From Thermogemmatispora onikobensis (GTDB taxonomy: Bacteria > Chloroflexota > Ktedonobacteria > Ktedonobacterales > Ktedonobacteraceae): a stretch of 64,000 bases of DNA. Position 1 is the stretch's first letter. Each line of letters starts with the position of its first letter. The position numbers and the translations under genes were made by a program. The stretch spans positions 1 to 64,000 of the forward strand of contig NZ_BDGT01000019.1 in assembly GCF_001748285.1 (NCBI RefSeq), in the 5' to 3' direction. Shown here piece after piece: positions 26,454 to 34,211 of this stretch. The notes beneath the pieces are model-generated. The model made no database searches, was not told the origin of the DNA, and saw only the letters and a list, made by a program, of their open reading frames with translations.

Positions 26454-27521
26454 TCAGCCGCCGCCAGCCTCGCCAGCCAGAATCACAACCTTGAGCGCCT
26501 CGCCTGGTTGGGCCACCAAACGGAAAGCCTGCGCCGCCTCCTGCAGGGGGAAACGGTGAGTGATGACGCTTTCGGCGCGGACCCGTCCCGTGGCCAGCAA
26601 GTCAAGGGCCTGGCGCGTCTCATAGGGGCCGGCAGAGTAACTGGTACGCAGCGTAATCTCGCGGAAGAATAGCTCGTTTGGTGTAACGGGAAGCTGCTCC
26701 TCCGGCGGCGGCGGCGCAAAGAGCAGCACCGTGCCGCCCGGTCCCACGAGATCCAACCCCTGACGCATGGCCTGGACCTTCGACGGCGTCACAATGACCA
26801 CATCGGGCTTGCGCCCCTCGTTGGCGGCGAGCACACGCGGCAGCAGCGGCTCCCCTTCTGGATCAAAGGCCAGGTCGGCCCCTGCCTCTAGTGCCCGCTG
26901 GCGTCGGTAGGCAATCGGGTCCACAACCATTACACGCACAGCTCCTCGTAGGCGCGCCAGCTGGGCAAGCATGATGCCATTGCTGCCTGCCCCTAGAATG
27001 AGGACACGATCGCCGGCCTGGATCATGGCGCGCTCAATACCGCGAATACAACAGGCCAGCGGCTCGATCAACGTGGCCGCCTCGAAAGAGAGCGAGGCGG
27101 GTAGCGGCAGAACGTCGCGTTCAACGTTGGGAGCAGGGACCCGAATATATTCGGCCAGGCCCCCGGGATCAAGACGGGTAGCGCGGAAGGTCGGACATTG
27201 TGAGAAGGCTCCTCGCTGGCAATAGTGGCAGACCATGCACGGCACATGATGGTGCACAAAGACACGGTCTCCCACCTTGAACTGCTCCACGCCCTCCCCA
27301 ACAGCCTCGACTACGCCCACCGGCTCGTGACCAGGATAGAGCGGGGCCCGCGGGCGCATATACCACTCCATGACATCGCTGGCGCAGATGCCACAGGCCA
27401 CCAGTCGCACCAGCAGCTCGCCGGGACCGATGGCCGGCTCCGGCAGCTCCACGACCCGCACGTCCTGGTTGCTGTGATACTCAACGGCACGCATACTGCT
27501 CGTTCGCCCCCGCCCGCTCAT
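26454..27521 (-). CDS. Zinc-dependent alcohol dehydrogenase (medium-chain reductase)
   Basis: 355 aa from ATG 27521, chosen because it overlaps the cupin stop by 4 nt (ATGA). The catalytic zinc ligands are in CGICASD and GHEPVG, and the structural zinc site is CMVCHYCQRGAFSQC (C-x2-C-x2-C-x7-C). The NAD(P) fold is at VLILGAGSNGIMLAQLA. The family covers sorbitol/threonine-type dehydrogenases; the substrate is probably a polyol or secondary alcohol. Coupled translation with the cupin protein suggests a shared pathway. Confidence 0.92.
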   Translation of the reverse strand: MSGRGRTSSMRAVEYHSNQDVRVVELPEPAIGPGELLVRLVACGICASDVMEWYMRPRAPLYPGHEPVGVVEAVGEGVEQFKVGDRVFVHHHVPCMVCHYCQRGAFSQCPTFRATRLDPGGLAEYIRVPAPNVERDVLPLPASLSFEAATLIEPLACCIRGIERAMIQAGDRVLILGAGSNGIMLAQLARLRGAVRVMVVDPIAYRRQRALEAGADLAFDPEGEPLLPRVLAANEGRKPDVVIVTPSKVQAMRQGLDLVGPGGTVLLFAPPPPEEQLPVTPNELFFREITLRTSYSAGPYETRQALDLLATGRVRAESVITHRFPLQEAAQAFRLVAQPGEALKVVILAGEAGGG

Positions 27522-27898
27522 CTTTTGGCCGGGACGACGCACAGGAAGCCAAAGGCTTCGTCGCCCAGGGCAAAGAATTGATGAATCTCGTTGCCCGGAA
27601 TATAGATGGCATCGCCTGCGCGCACCTCGTGCTCTTCGTCACCCAGGCGCAGGCGCGCCCGCCCATGCAGCACATAGACGCCGTGATCATGGGCATGCTG
27701 GTCCAGCGAGGTATGCCCGCCCGGCTGCACAGCAAAATAGCGCAGATGGAAGTTCTGCGCTCCTTCGTCGTTGCCGATCAGGATCTGGCGCGTTGCATCC
27801 TTGGCCCGGCTATTCTCCGGTCCATAGGCCCGCACCGGTACGCCTTCCCAGCGCAGCTCTCCTTGCTCCTGAGACTGGAGACGATGAATCACACCCAT
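27518..27898 (-). CDS. Cupin domain protein
   Basis: 126 aa. Cupin motif 1 is seen as GGHTSLDQHAHDHGVYVLHG with metal-ligand His residues and motif 2 as AGDAIYIPGNEIHQF. These small cupins bind a metal and act as sugar-phosphate isomerases or as sensors; the fine function cannot be told. Its stop codon overlaps the start of the zinc alcohol dehydrogenase gene, forming a two-gene unit. Upstream lies a strongly structured intergenic region, then the PTS enzyme I gene. Confidence 0.88.
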   Translation of the reverse strand: MGVIHRLQSQEQGELRWEGVPVRAYGPENSRAKDATRQILIGNDEGAQNFHLRYFAVQPGGHTSLDQHAHDHGVYVLHGRARLRLGDEEHEVRAGDAIYIPGNEIHQFFALGDEAFGFLCVVPAKR

Positions 27899-28027
27899 GC
27901 AAATCTACTCCTCTTGCACAGCTTAACAGCTCATCACCTGGCCAGCTGCTCGCAGCCCTCATACCCCAAGCTACACGGCTCCGTCCCCAATGGGGGGCCA
28001 GCTTTCAGCCAGAGAGATCGACAGGCC

Positions 28028-28166
28028 GACAGGCAGGCCGACAGACAGGTCAACAGAGAAAGAGAACAGGCGGACTGCCTCAACTGGCCCGGGCCTGGCC
28101 TCACCACCCTCACCACCGGGCATGAGGCCCCGTCTGTCTGTCTGTCTGTCTGTCGGCCTGCCTGTC
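28028..28166. repeat. 21-bp perfect inverted repeat bounding a structured intergenic region
   Basis: The 21 nt at 28028-28048 are exactly complementary to those at 28146-28166 (core GGCAGGCC and CTGTCTGTC). The right arm is part of a TCTG tetranucleotide run (28131-28154). The 97-nt loop contains the palindrome GGCCCGGGCC (28086-28095). It fills most of the 308-nt gap (27899-28206) between the enzyme I stop and the cupin start, both on the minus strand. It would fold as a long RNA stem after the enzyme I gene. Confidence 0.85.
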
Positions 28167-28206
28167 TGGTCCGCTCGTCTGCCTTTGTTGCTGCCGTCTG
28201 CCCAGC

Positions 28207-30066
28207 TTACGCTATAGATTCTAGCATATGCTGCAGCTCAGCGGCGCTCTCAGCCTGCAGCAGGCGCTGGGCCTGCTCTCGCCAATAGGCCAGGGGCTGA
28301 CGCGCGAGCCGCTCCTTGACGGCCAGCAGAGCTGGCGGGTTCATGCTCAGCTCGCGGACCCCGAGGCCGACCAGCAAAGGACCGATCAGGGGATCGCCCG
28401 CCAGCTCGCCACAGACGGCGACCAGGCGCCCATGTTGCTGACCGGCCCGCGCCACCTGGGCAATGGCCCGCCAGACCGCTGGCTCCAGGCGCCCAAAGAG
28501 CGAGGCTACGCGCCCATTGGTGCGATCGACCGCCATGACGTATTGATAGAGATCATTGGTGCCGATGCTAAAGAAATCGACTGCGCGCGCCAGGACATCG
28601 GCCATCAAGGCGGCAGCAGGCGTCTCGACCATGATGCCAACCGCCGGCCTCGGCGTGAGCTGTAGCCCCTGCCCCTCCAGCTCGGCGAGTACCTCCTCAG
28701 TGAGAGCACGCAGGCGTCGCACCTCTTCCAGAGTGGCAATCATAGGAAACATAATCTGCAGGGTAATACCCGTAGCGTGAGCGGCGCGCAGCAAAGCCCG
28801 CAGCTGCTGGCGAAGCAGCTCTTCATGGCAGAGATGGATACGCGCCCCGCGCAGACCAAGGGCCGGATTGGCTTCCTGCAGCGATCCAATGAGCACTTCC
28901 AGCGCTGGAAAGGGCTTGTCAGCCCCTGCGTCGAGCGTGCGGGCAATGATGGTCTTGCCTGCCGGCTGCCCGGCGGCGAAGGCGTGGAAGAGACGTCGAT
29001 AGGCCGTCTCCTGCTCCTCTTCGTCGGGGAACTGCTCCCGACCACCAAAGAGAAACTCAGTGCGCAGCAAGCCAATCCCCTCGGCCCCCAAGGCGGCAGC
29101 CTGCTTTGCTCCCTCCTCATCGCCTACGTTGGCAAAGATGGCAACTGGGGTCCCATCAGCGGTCGCGCCCGGACGCCCGCGCCAACGCTCACGTTGCTGC
29201 TGTCGCTCTGCTCGTTCCTGCTGTTGCTGCTGCACCCTTTGCTGCAGTTCACGCTCCTGCTCGGGCGTCAGCTGCAGATAGAGCAGGCCGCGCCCGCCGT
29301 CCAGGGCAATACGCTGACCGGGCGTCAGTTGAGCAAAGAGATCGGGAGAGAGGCCGCTGACGGCAGGAATCTCCAGAGAGCGGGCGATAATGGCGGCGTG
29401 GGTCGTCGGGCCACCGAACACAGTGCAAATACCGGCCACAAGCTTTGGATCAAGAGTAGCGGTATCGGAAGGTGTCAGATCGTCAGCGACAAGAATCACC
29501 GGCTCCCGCACACTGGCGGGCTGGGGCAGCAGAGAAGTAGCAGGGGTTCCCGAAAGCAGGCGCAGGACTCTTCCGGTGGCGTCGCGCACATCGCTGGCGC
29601 GCGCCGCCAGCAGTTCATCGTCGAGTGCGGCCAGGACCTGGGCATTCTCCTCGGCAACCTCGCGTAGGGCCTGCTCGGCGGAAAGACTCTGCTGGCTGAT
29701 GCGCTCAATAGCGGCATCCAGGATTTCAGGGTCCTGCAGAATCAACTGATGAGCCTCAAAAATAGCGGCCTCTTCCTTGCCCACCGTGCGCGCAACCTGG
29801 GCGGTCAAAGCCTGCAGCTCGGCCACTGCCTGCTCAACTGCCGCACGCAGGCGCTGCTGCTCCTCGGCGACCTGGTCCGGCGTCAGCTTGCGGCCCTTGC
29901 CTGCAGCCGCTGGCTGAGGTTGAGATGGCTGTTGCAGGGCAGGAGAATGGTAGAGCCAGATCGGTCCGACAGCCAGGCCGGGCGAGAGCGGGACGAGGCG
30001 AAGCGGAAGCGGGACCGAAGACGGGGAAGGGGTGGGCGCCTGGAATGTCTGTTCATGCTCAGACAC
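28207..30066 (-). CDS. ptsI: PTS enzyme I (phosphoenolpyruvate-protein phosphotransferase)
   Basis: 619 aa from GTG 30066, chosen for the AGGAGG site 10 nt upstream; the frame is open back to 30165. The enzyme transfers phosphate from PEP to a His carrier. Motifs: a PGLAVGP start, phosphohistidine site GGPTTHAAIIARSLEIPAV (His), the PEP-binding part GAEGIGLLRTEFLFGGREQFPDEEEQ, and IMVETPAAALMADVLA, FSIGTNDLYQYVMAVDRTN and VCGELAGDP near the C-terminus. It has about 45 extra residues at the N-terminus (Pro/Ser rich) compared with a normal ~570 aa. No HPr or sugar-specific PTS gene is in the window, so its phosphate acceptor is unclear. Confidence 0.9.
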   Translation of the reverse strand: MSEHEQTFQAPTPSPSSVPLPLRLVPLSPGLAVGPIWLYHSPALQQPSQPQPAAAGKGRKLTPDQVAEEQQRLRAAVEQAVAELQALTAQVARTVGKEEAAIFEAHQLILQDPEILDAAIERISQQSLSAEQALREVAEENAQVLAALDDELLAARASDVRDATGRVLRLLSGTPATSLLPQPASVREPVILVADDLTPSDTATLDPKLVAGICTVFGGPTTHAAIIARSLEIPAVSGLSPDLFAQLTPGQRIALDGGRGLLYLQLTPEQERELQQRVQQQQQERAERQQQRERWRGRPGATADGTPVAIFANVGDEEGAKQAAALGAEGIGLLRTEFLFGGREQFPDEEEQETAYRRLFHAFAAGQPAGKTIIARTLDAGADKPFPALEVLIGSLQEANPALGLRGARIHLCHEELLRQQLRALLRAAHATGITLQIMFPMIATLEEVRRLRALTEEVLAELEGQGLQLTPRPAVGIMVETPAAALMADVLARAVDFFSIGTNDLYQYVMAVDRTNGRVASLFGRLEPAVWRAIAQVARAGQQHGRLVAVCGELAGDPLIGPLLVGLGVRELSMNPPALLAVKERLARQPLAYWREQAQRLLQAESAAELQHMLESIA

Positions 30067-30401
30067 AGTGACACAACCTCCTGAGAATCGCAGCCGCGGA
30101 TGGTGCCAACCCTGCGGCGGGTAGCGATGGGCGCGCCTGGCGCTGCGCGTGGGCATCGGTGCCAAACTGAAATGATGTTCTTATTATCCGGCAAAAATGG
30201 TGGGGGTGCAAGAGCGATCGCTTCTCAACCTTTCCAGCAGGCAGGGGGCAGAGCAGGCTCCTGCCCAGGTCGGCCCGGCCTTACCGGTCGCTCCGATGGC
30301 GCCTGAAGGAGCGAGGCCTGTTTACAGGACGCTCAGCAACGGTATATACTCCTCAGCGAAGCCACCAGAAGGCGACTTCTTACGAGAGTCGGGAGGAACC
30401 A
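30067..30401. other. Divergent intergenic region, enzyme I / diacylglycerol kinase
   Basis: 335 nt between the two divergent starts. It contains the rightward promoter at 30321-30350. The minus-strand promoter for enzyme I was not resolved; an AT-rich patch at 30170-30200 is the best candidate area. Confidence 0.45.
30321..30350 (+). promoter_or_regulatory. Promoter of the diacylglycerol kinase-like gene
   Basis: TTTACA (30321-30326), 18-nt spacer, TATACT (30345-30350). It would start transcription near 30357, leaving a 45-nt leader to ATG 30402. Confidence 0.55.
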
Positions 30402-31463
30402 ATGCCGGGCAAACGCCATGCTATCGTGATCCACAGTCCCCATTCTGGCCGGGCCCCGCAGCTTGAAGAAGCCCTCAAGTTGCTGCAAGAGGCTGGCATC
30501 GAGCTGGTGAGAGTTGAGCCGATTACGAGCCTGAACGAGCTACCCCCGCAGGGGGCTACCTGGCTGGCCCAGGGCATCGATCTGGCCATCGCGGCAGGAG
30601 GCGACGGCCTGGTCGGCGGCATGATCAGGCACGTGATCAAAACTGGGCCGCGGCTGGCCATCCTGCCACTGGGCACGGCCAACGACACTGCCCGCTCGCT
30701 GGCCATTCCCCAGGACCTGGCCGGTGCTGTCGAGGTAATTGTGGCCGGCCAGGAGGCGGCGGTCGACGTCGGCATGGCCCTTCCGACAGCGGCCTCTTCT
30801 TCAGCCTCTGGCCTTAGCGACGAGGAGGAGGCCGGGAGCGACTACTTCTGTCATACCCTCACGATCGGGCTGAATGTCGAATTCGCGCGCCTTGCGACCA
30901 GCAGCGAGATGCGCGAGCGTTTCGGCGCCATGACCTACCCAGTGGCGGCGCTGGAAGCTCTGCGTGCACACGAGCCGCTAGAAGTGGTTCTGAAGTTTGA
31001 GGGGCTTTCCGGGCCTGCTTCCGCCAGGCAGTCGGAGGACGAGCTGCGCTATCAGGTGCTGCAGGTCGCGGTGATCAATGCCCCTGTCTTTGGCGGCCCG
31101 CTGCAGCTCAGCATTCCAGGCGCCAGCGTGACTGACCACTTGCTCGATATTGTCGCGGTCCAGGGACCGGACTGGAAGGAAATCGCGGCGGCCATCGGCC
31201 AGCTCTTCGCGGGCAGTGAGGGCACGCAGGGCGAGGCAAGCGCAGGGACGACTCGTCACCCCGCCGAGTTGACAACCTTGCCGGGCTTGCATCACTGGAG
31301 AGCTTCCAGTGTCACGATCAGCACGCCCGCCGGACCTTGCGAGGTGACTCTGGATGGCGAGGTCAAGGGGCAAACCCCCATCACTGTCCGTATTGCACCC
31401 GAGCCTCTGCAGGTCCTGGTGCCAGCAAGCTGGCAAGCTCAGACCGCTGAGGCTGGCCGGTGA
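30402..31463 (+). CDS. Diacylglycerol kinase family lipid kinase
   Basis: 353 aa with a strong GGGAGGAACC site. The N-terminal DAGK catalytic domain has IHSPHSGRAPQLEEALKLL, the nucleotide-binding GGDGLVGGMI (family motif GGDGTxxxxxxG, with Leu replacing Thr) and LPLGTANDTARSL. The C-terminal beta-sandwich is typical of YegS/DgkB proteins and carries the Asp-rich phosphorylation centre (DVAVD-like: EVIVAGQEAAVDVGMA). A short poly-Ser/Glu insert occurs at about 130-150. The substrate is either diacylglycerol, sphingosine-like lipid or phosphatidylglycerol. It is presumably cytosolic with membrane contact. Confidence 0.87.
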   Translation: MPGKRHAIVIHSPHSGRAPQLEEALKLLQEAGIELVRVEPITSLNELPPQGATWLAQGIDLAIAAGGDGLVGGMIRHVIKTGPRLAILPLGTANDTARSLAIPQDLAGAVEVIVAGQEAAVDVGMALPTAASSSASGLSDEEEAGSDYFCHTLTIGLNVEFARLATSSEMRERFGAMTYPVAALEALRAHEPLEVVLKFEGLSGPASARQSEDELRYQVLQVAVINAPVFGGPLQLSIPGASVTDHLLDIVAVQGPDWKEIAAAIGQLFAGSEGTQGEASAGTTRHPAELTTLPGLHHWRASSVTISTPAGPCEVTLDGEVKGQTPITVRIAPEPLQVLVPASWQAQTAEAGR

Positions 31464-31674
31464 GTGGCTCTGTGATACCAGAAGTAGAGCCAGGCCCTAG
31501 ACCAAACAACAGAGGCTCAGCCACAGCTGATCAGATGACGGCAATGACCTGTTCTCCTGGCTGTGCCCGACGGCTCCGGCTGCTTCCATCCACGGGCACG
31601 ACAACCGTCCTGCTCTGACTTGTTCAGGAGCAGGGAGGACGCCGCCGGCAGAAGAACGGAGGGAGGGAGCAACA

Positions 31675-32631
31675 ATGCGCATCGTTTCCTTGCTTGCCAG
31701 CGCCACAGAGATGGTGGCCGCCCTTGGATGCACCGAGCAACTGGTGGGGCGCTCGCACGAGTGTGACTATCCACCCGAAGTCCAGCGCCTGCCCGCCCTG
31801 AGCCGTCCTGTGATCGATATCAGCACCAGTAGCGCCGGCATCGATGCCCAGATTCGTCAGCTTGCTGACACGCGCCGGGTCGGAGATGAGGCAGCCCTCC
31901 AGGCGCTGAGCATTTATCAGATCGACGTCGCCCGCCTCCAGGAGCTGCGGCCAGATGTGATCTTGACCCAGACCCAGTGCGAGGTCTGCGCCGTCAGCGA
32001 GCGCGATGTCAGCGAGGCGGTCCGGCAGCTGACGGGCCTGCAGCCCCGCATTGTTTCTCTGGCCCCTTATCGCCTCAGCGATGTCTGGGAGGACCTGCGG
32101 CGTGTTGGGGTGGCCCTTGGGCGCGCAGCTGAGGCCGAGGCCCTGATCACCGGCTACCAGCAACGCCTGGAGGAGCTGCGCCAGCGTTGCGCTCGCCTGA
32201 GCGCCGGGCGAGGACAGGCTCCCCGCGTGGCCGTTCTGGAATGGCTCGATCCCTTGATGGGAGCCGGCAACTGGACCCCCGAGCTGATCGTCTATGCCGG
32301 CGGCGAGCCCGTCTTGAGCGCCAGCGGGCAACACGCCCCCTGGATTAGCTGGGACGAGCTGCGCCAGGCCGATCCAGAGGTGCTGATCCTCTCGCCCTGT
32401 GGCTTCGATGTGAAGCGCACGCGGCAAGACGCCGCCCTGCTCCAACAGCATCCCCTCTGGCCGGAGCTGCGCGCCGTGCGCGAGGGGCGCGTTTACCTCA
32501 TCGATGGAAACCATTATCTGAATCGCTCCGGGCCACGCCTGGTCGAGTCAGCAGAACTGATTGCCCGAGCGTTGTGGGGAGAGGATGCGGGGATAGCGCT
32601 GCCGGCAGAGGGCTGGCAGCCTTTGCGTTAA
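31675..32631 (+). CDS. Cobalamin-binding (BtuF-like) periplasmic-binding-fold protein
   Basis: 318 aa from ATG 31675 with GGAGGGAGC upstream. The fold is the BtuF/helical-backbone metal receptor type: MRIVSLLASATEMVAALG, LVGRSHECDYP, LQELRPDVILTQTQCEVCAV, then APYRLSDVWEDLRRVGVALG and a C-terminal domain with the ISWDELRQADPEVLILSPCGF motif. It lacks a signal peptide and lipobox, so it would be cytosolic, as in other bacterial members annotated as cobalamin-binding proteins. No ABC permease or ATPase lies beside it. Function as a cobalamin receptor is inferred. Confidence 0.85.
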   Translation: MRIVSLLASATEMVAALGCTEQLVGRSHECDYPPEVQRLPALSRPVIDISTSSAGIDAQIRQLADTRRVGDEAALQALSIYQIDVARLQELRPDVILTQTQCEVCAVSERDVSEAVRQLTGLQPRIVSLAPYRLSDVWEDLRRVGVALGRAAEAEALITGYQQRLEELRQRCARLSAGRGQAPRVAVLEWLDPLMGAGNWTPELIVYAGGEPVLSASGQHAPWISWDELRQADPEVLILSPCGFDVKRTRQDAALLQQHPLWPELRAVREGRVYLIDGNHYLNRSGPRLVESAELIARALWGEDAGIALPAEGWQPLR

Positions 32632-32891
32632 GCGTCGTCGCGCGGAAGCGACCAGTGGAGGGTGAAGAAGACAATCCAGGGCCGCCCTCCAAGGCTTGTC
32701 CATTGTCTGAACAAGACGACCTTCCTGAGTCGGGCAACGTCCTCACCAATATGGCCAGGATGAGCCGCCCAGAGCAGCGCAGGAAGGCGGCAAGCACAAG
32801 AGGCGGCCCTTTGCGGCTCTCCTCCTGCCTGCCACTGGCACGTGTACCGGCGAGAGGAGCAAGAGCCAGAGCACCAGTCGGCTGGCGCTTG

Positions 32892-33152
32892 CTACGACTG
32901 CTCGCCCTGCCTGGGCGCGGAGGCCCAGAAGATTGCGACGACAAAGAGGGCGAACAGGAGAATCAGGAACCCCATCAGGCCGTCGATGATGGGGGCCAGG
33001 CTGAATTGAAAGAGGCCGGCGGCGGCAAAGAGCAAGACGACACAGATCCCCACGACGGGGAAGAGCAAGAGCCAATTGTAGCGCCGCGCTGGATCGGCAG
33101 CCCGCCGGCGCCGGCTCGGTAGCGGTGTATAATCAGACTCCAGTGGCTCCAT
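32892..33152 (-). CDS. Small two-helix membrane protein
   Basis: 86 aa from ATG 33152 (AAAGG 6-7 nt upstream); the frame is open to 33245. A charged N-terminus with a run of five Arg (LPSRRRRAADPARRY) precedes two membrane helices: LLLFPVVGICVVLLFAAAGLF and IIDGLMGFLILLFALFVVAIFW. No family is recognised. It probably has both ends in the cytoplasm. The 260-nt region to the left and 300-nt to the right hold no other gene. Confidence 0.6.
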   Translation of the reverse strand: MEPLESDYTPLPSRRRRAADPARRYNWLLLFPVVGICVVLLFAAAGLFQFSLAPIIDGLMGFLILLFALFVVAIFWASAPRQGEQS

Positions 33153-33452
33153 GAAACGCCTTTCTACGGCAGCGAGCGCAGGCCGCGAGGCCGCGCCACC
33201 AGGAAGGGACCGGCACCTTCTCTGGCTCACGCCATCGACTTGCACTCGCAGCGGATGATTTCATCTCAGCTCAGTTCCTGGTGAACCAGCGGCGCCAACA
33301 TGGGCAGCCCCGGGCTGAGGCCTCGTCTCGTTCGGTTCACCGGCCCTTATTATAGTGCTTCCTGAGCGGGAAAGCAACTCTGCTGACAGCCCCGGCTGGC
33401 TGCCAGCGAGGGGGTCCGTTGACAGTCAACAGCCTGCCTCCTCCCAACCACG

Positions 33453-33656
33453 CTACGGCGTGCAGCGCCGACCGGACTCGGGAGAGCAGTGAAGCGAACG
33501 CCTGACCGAAATAAAGGGAAGCGGGCGCAAACGGTTGAGATAGCGACGCAGCTCCAGAGCATTGACATGATAGGTGGACCCTTTCACCGTAGCAGGGATT
33601 CGGCCTTCAGCAATGGCAGTACAGAGGTCGGCAATGGTCAGGACACGCTCGGGCAT
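33453..33656 (-). CDS. Small protein with HTH/excisionase-like N-terminus
   Basis: 67 aa with a very good GGAGGT site 6-7 nt upstream of ATG 33656. The first ~45 residues (MPERVLTIADLCTAIAEGRIPATVKG then VNALELRRYLNRLRP) look like a DNA-binding MerR/excisionase-type winged helix. The last 17 residues look non-conserved. Upstream, on its own strand, are a hairpin (33689-33708) and an IS605-derived mini-element. The gene may be a small regulator; no family was matched with confidence. Confidence 0.55.
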   Translation of the reverse strand: MPERVLTIADLCTAIAEGRIPATVKGSTYHVNALELRRYLNRLRPLPFISVRRSLHCSPESGRRCTP

Positions 33657-33688
33657 GAGGTACCTCCATAAAGACGTGTCGCCGGGGA

Positions 33689-33708
33689 CCCCTGGATGAA
33701 TCCAGGGG
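33689..33708 (-). promoter_or_regulatory. Hairpin in the leader of the small HTH gene
   Basis: CCCCTGGA (33689-33696), 4-nt loop, TCCAGGGG (33701-33708), 30-50 nt upstream of the ATG at 33656. It is similar to the hairpins seen at the ends of IS605-type elements, and lies just outside the mini-element at 33738-33948, so its origin may be shared. Confidence 0.6.
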
Positions 33709-33737
33709 GAAAACGGCTCTCTGCTTGCGCCGTTGAC

Positions 33738-33948
33738 ATTTCAGTCTCCCCGTGGGAGAATACTCCTCGTGAGACCAAAGGCACTGACATGCAGTCAGCA
33801 ATGGCTTCGTCTCACCCGGCAGAGGGGCAGGTCAACCCAGCCACAGTGCTTTCCTGTTCTGCGGGGCAGTGGGCTGCCGTCAACCAGCCTGAAGCCCGGG
33901 CCGATGCGGCTGCGGGCAAGCCCCTGGCTTGAGCCGGGGGTCGTTGAC
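33738..33948 (+). mobile_element. IS200/IS605-derived mini-element (PATE-like)
   Basis: It follows a TTGAC at 33733-33737. The left hairpin is TCTCCC-CGT-GGGAGA (33745-33759). Near the right there is a tnpB 3' tail, WAAVNQPEARADAAAGKPLA then stop, ending at 33932. A right-end hairpin CCCCTGGC-TTGA-GCCGGGGG follows (33921-33940), then TTGAC again (33944-33948). Target-adjacent pentanucleotides plus subterminal hairpins fit an IS605-type element that lost its transposase and nearly all of tnpB. The same tail recurs in the tnpB remnant at 41682-41745. Confidence 0.6.
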
Positions 33949-34211
33949 GAGGACTGTGCACTCGCAGCCGGCCAGTCTCACCCGCCCACTCCGTGCGCTG
34001 CGCACCCTCCCGACAGGCCCTCTTTCCCCCTCTTCTTCGCGCGCGTCGGCGAGCCGGGCACGATCTACTTACTCTCATCTAGCCACACGCACCATTACCG
34101 GCGTCGGTTTCAGTGCATTCACTCTATCTATTAAGAAAAACACAGCAAACACACACTTTATTTCCACAACGAGGCGCTATGCTGCAAAGCAGGCTACAAG
34201 AAAAGCAGACG
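33949..34211. other. Intergenic region downstream of the histidine kinase
   Basis: 263 nt between the mini-element and the histidine kinase stop. It has an AT-rich stretch (34115-34170) with no gene. No structure was found that would be a good terminator. Confidence 0.4.

Noticed and set aside
28015-28170. CRISPR-like repeats of GACAGG/CTGTC
   Set aside because: The repeats are a microsatellite and one inverted repeat with no regular spacers.
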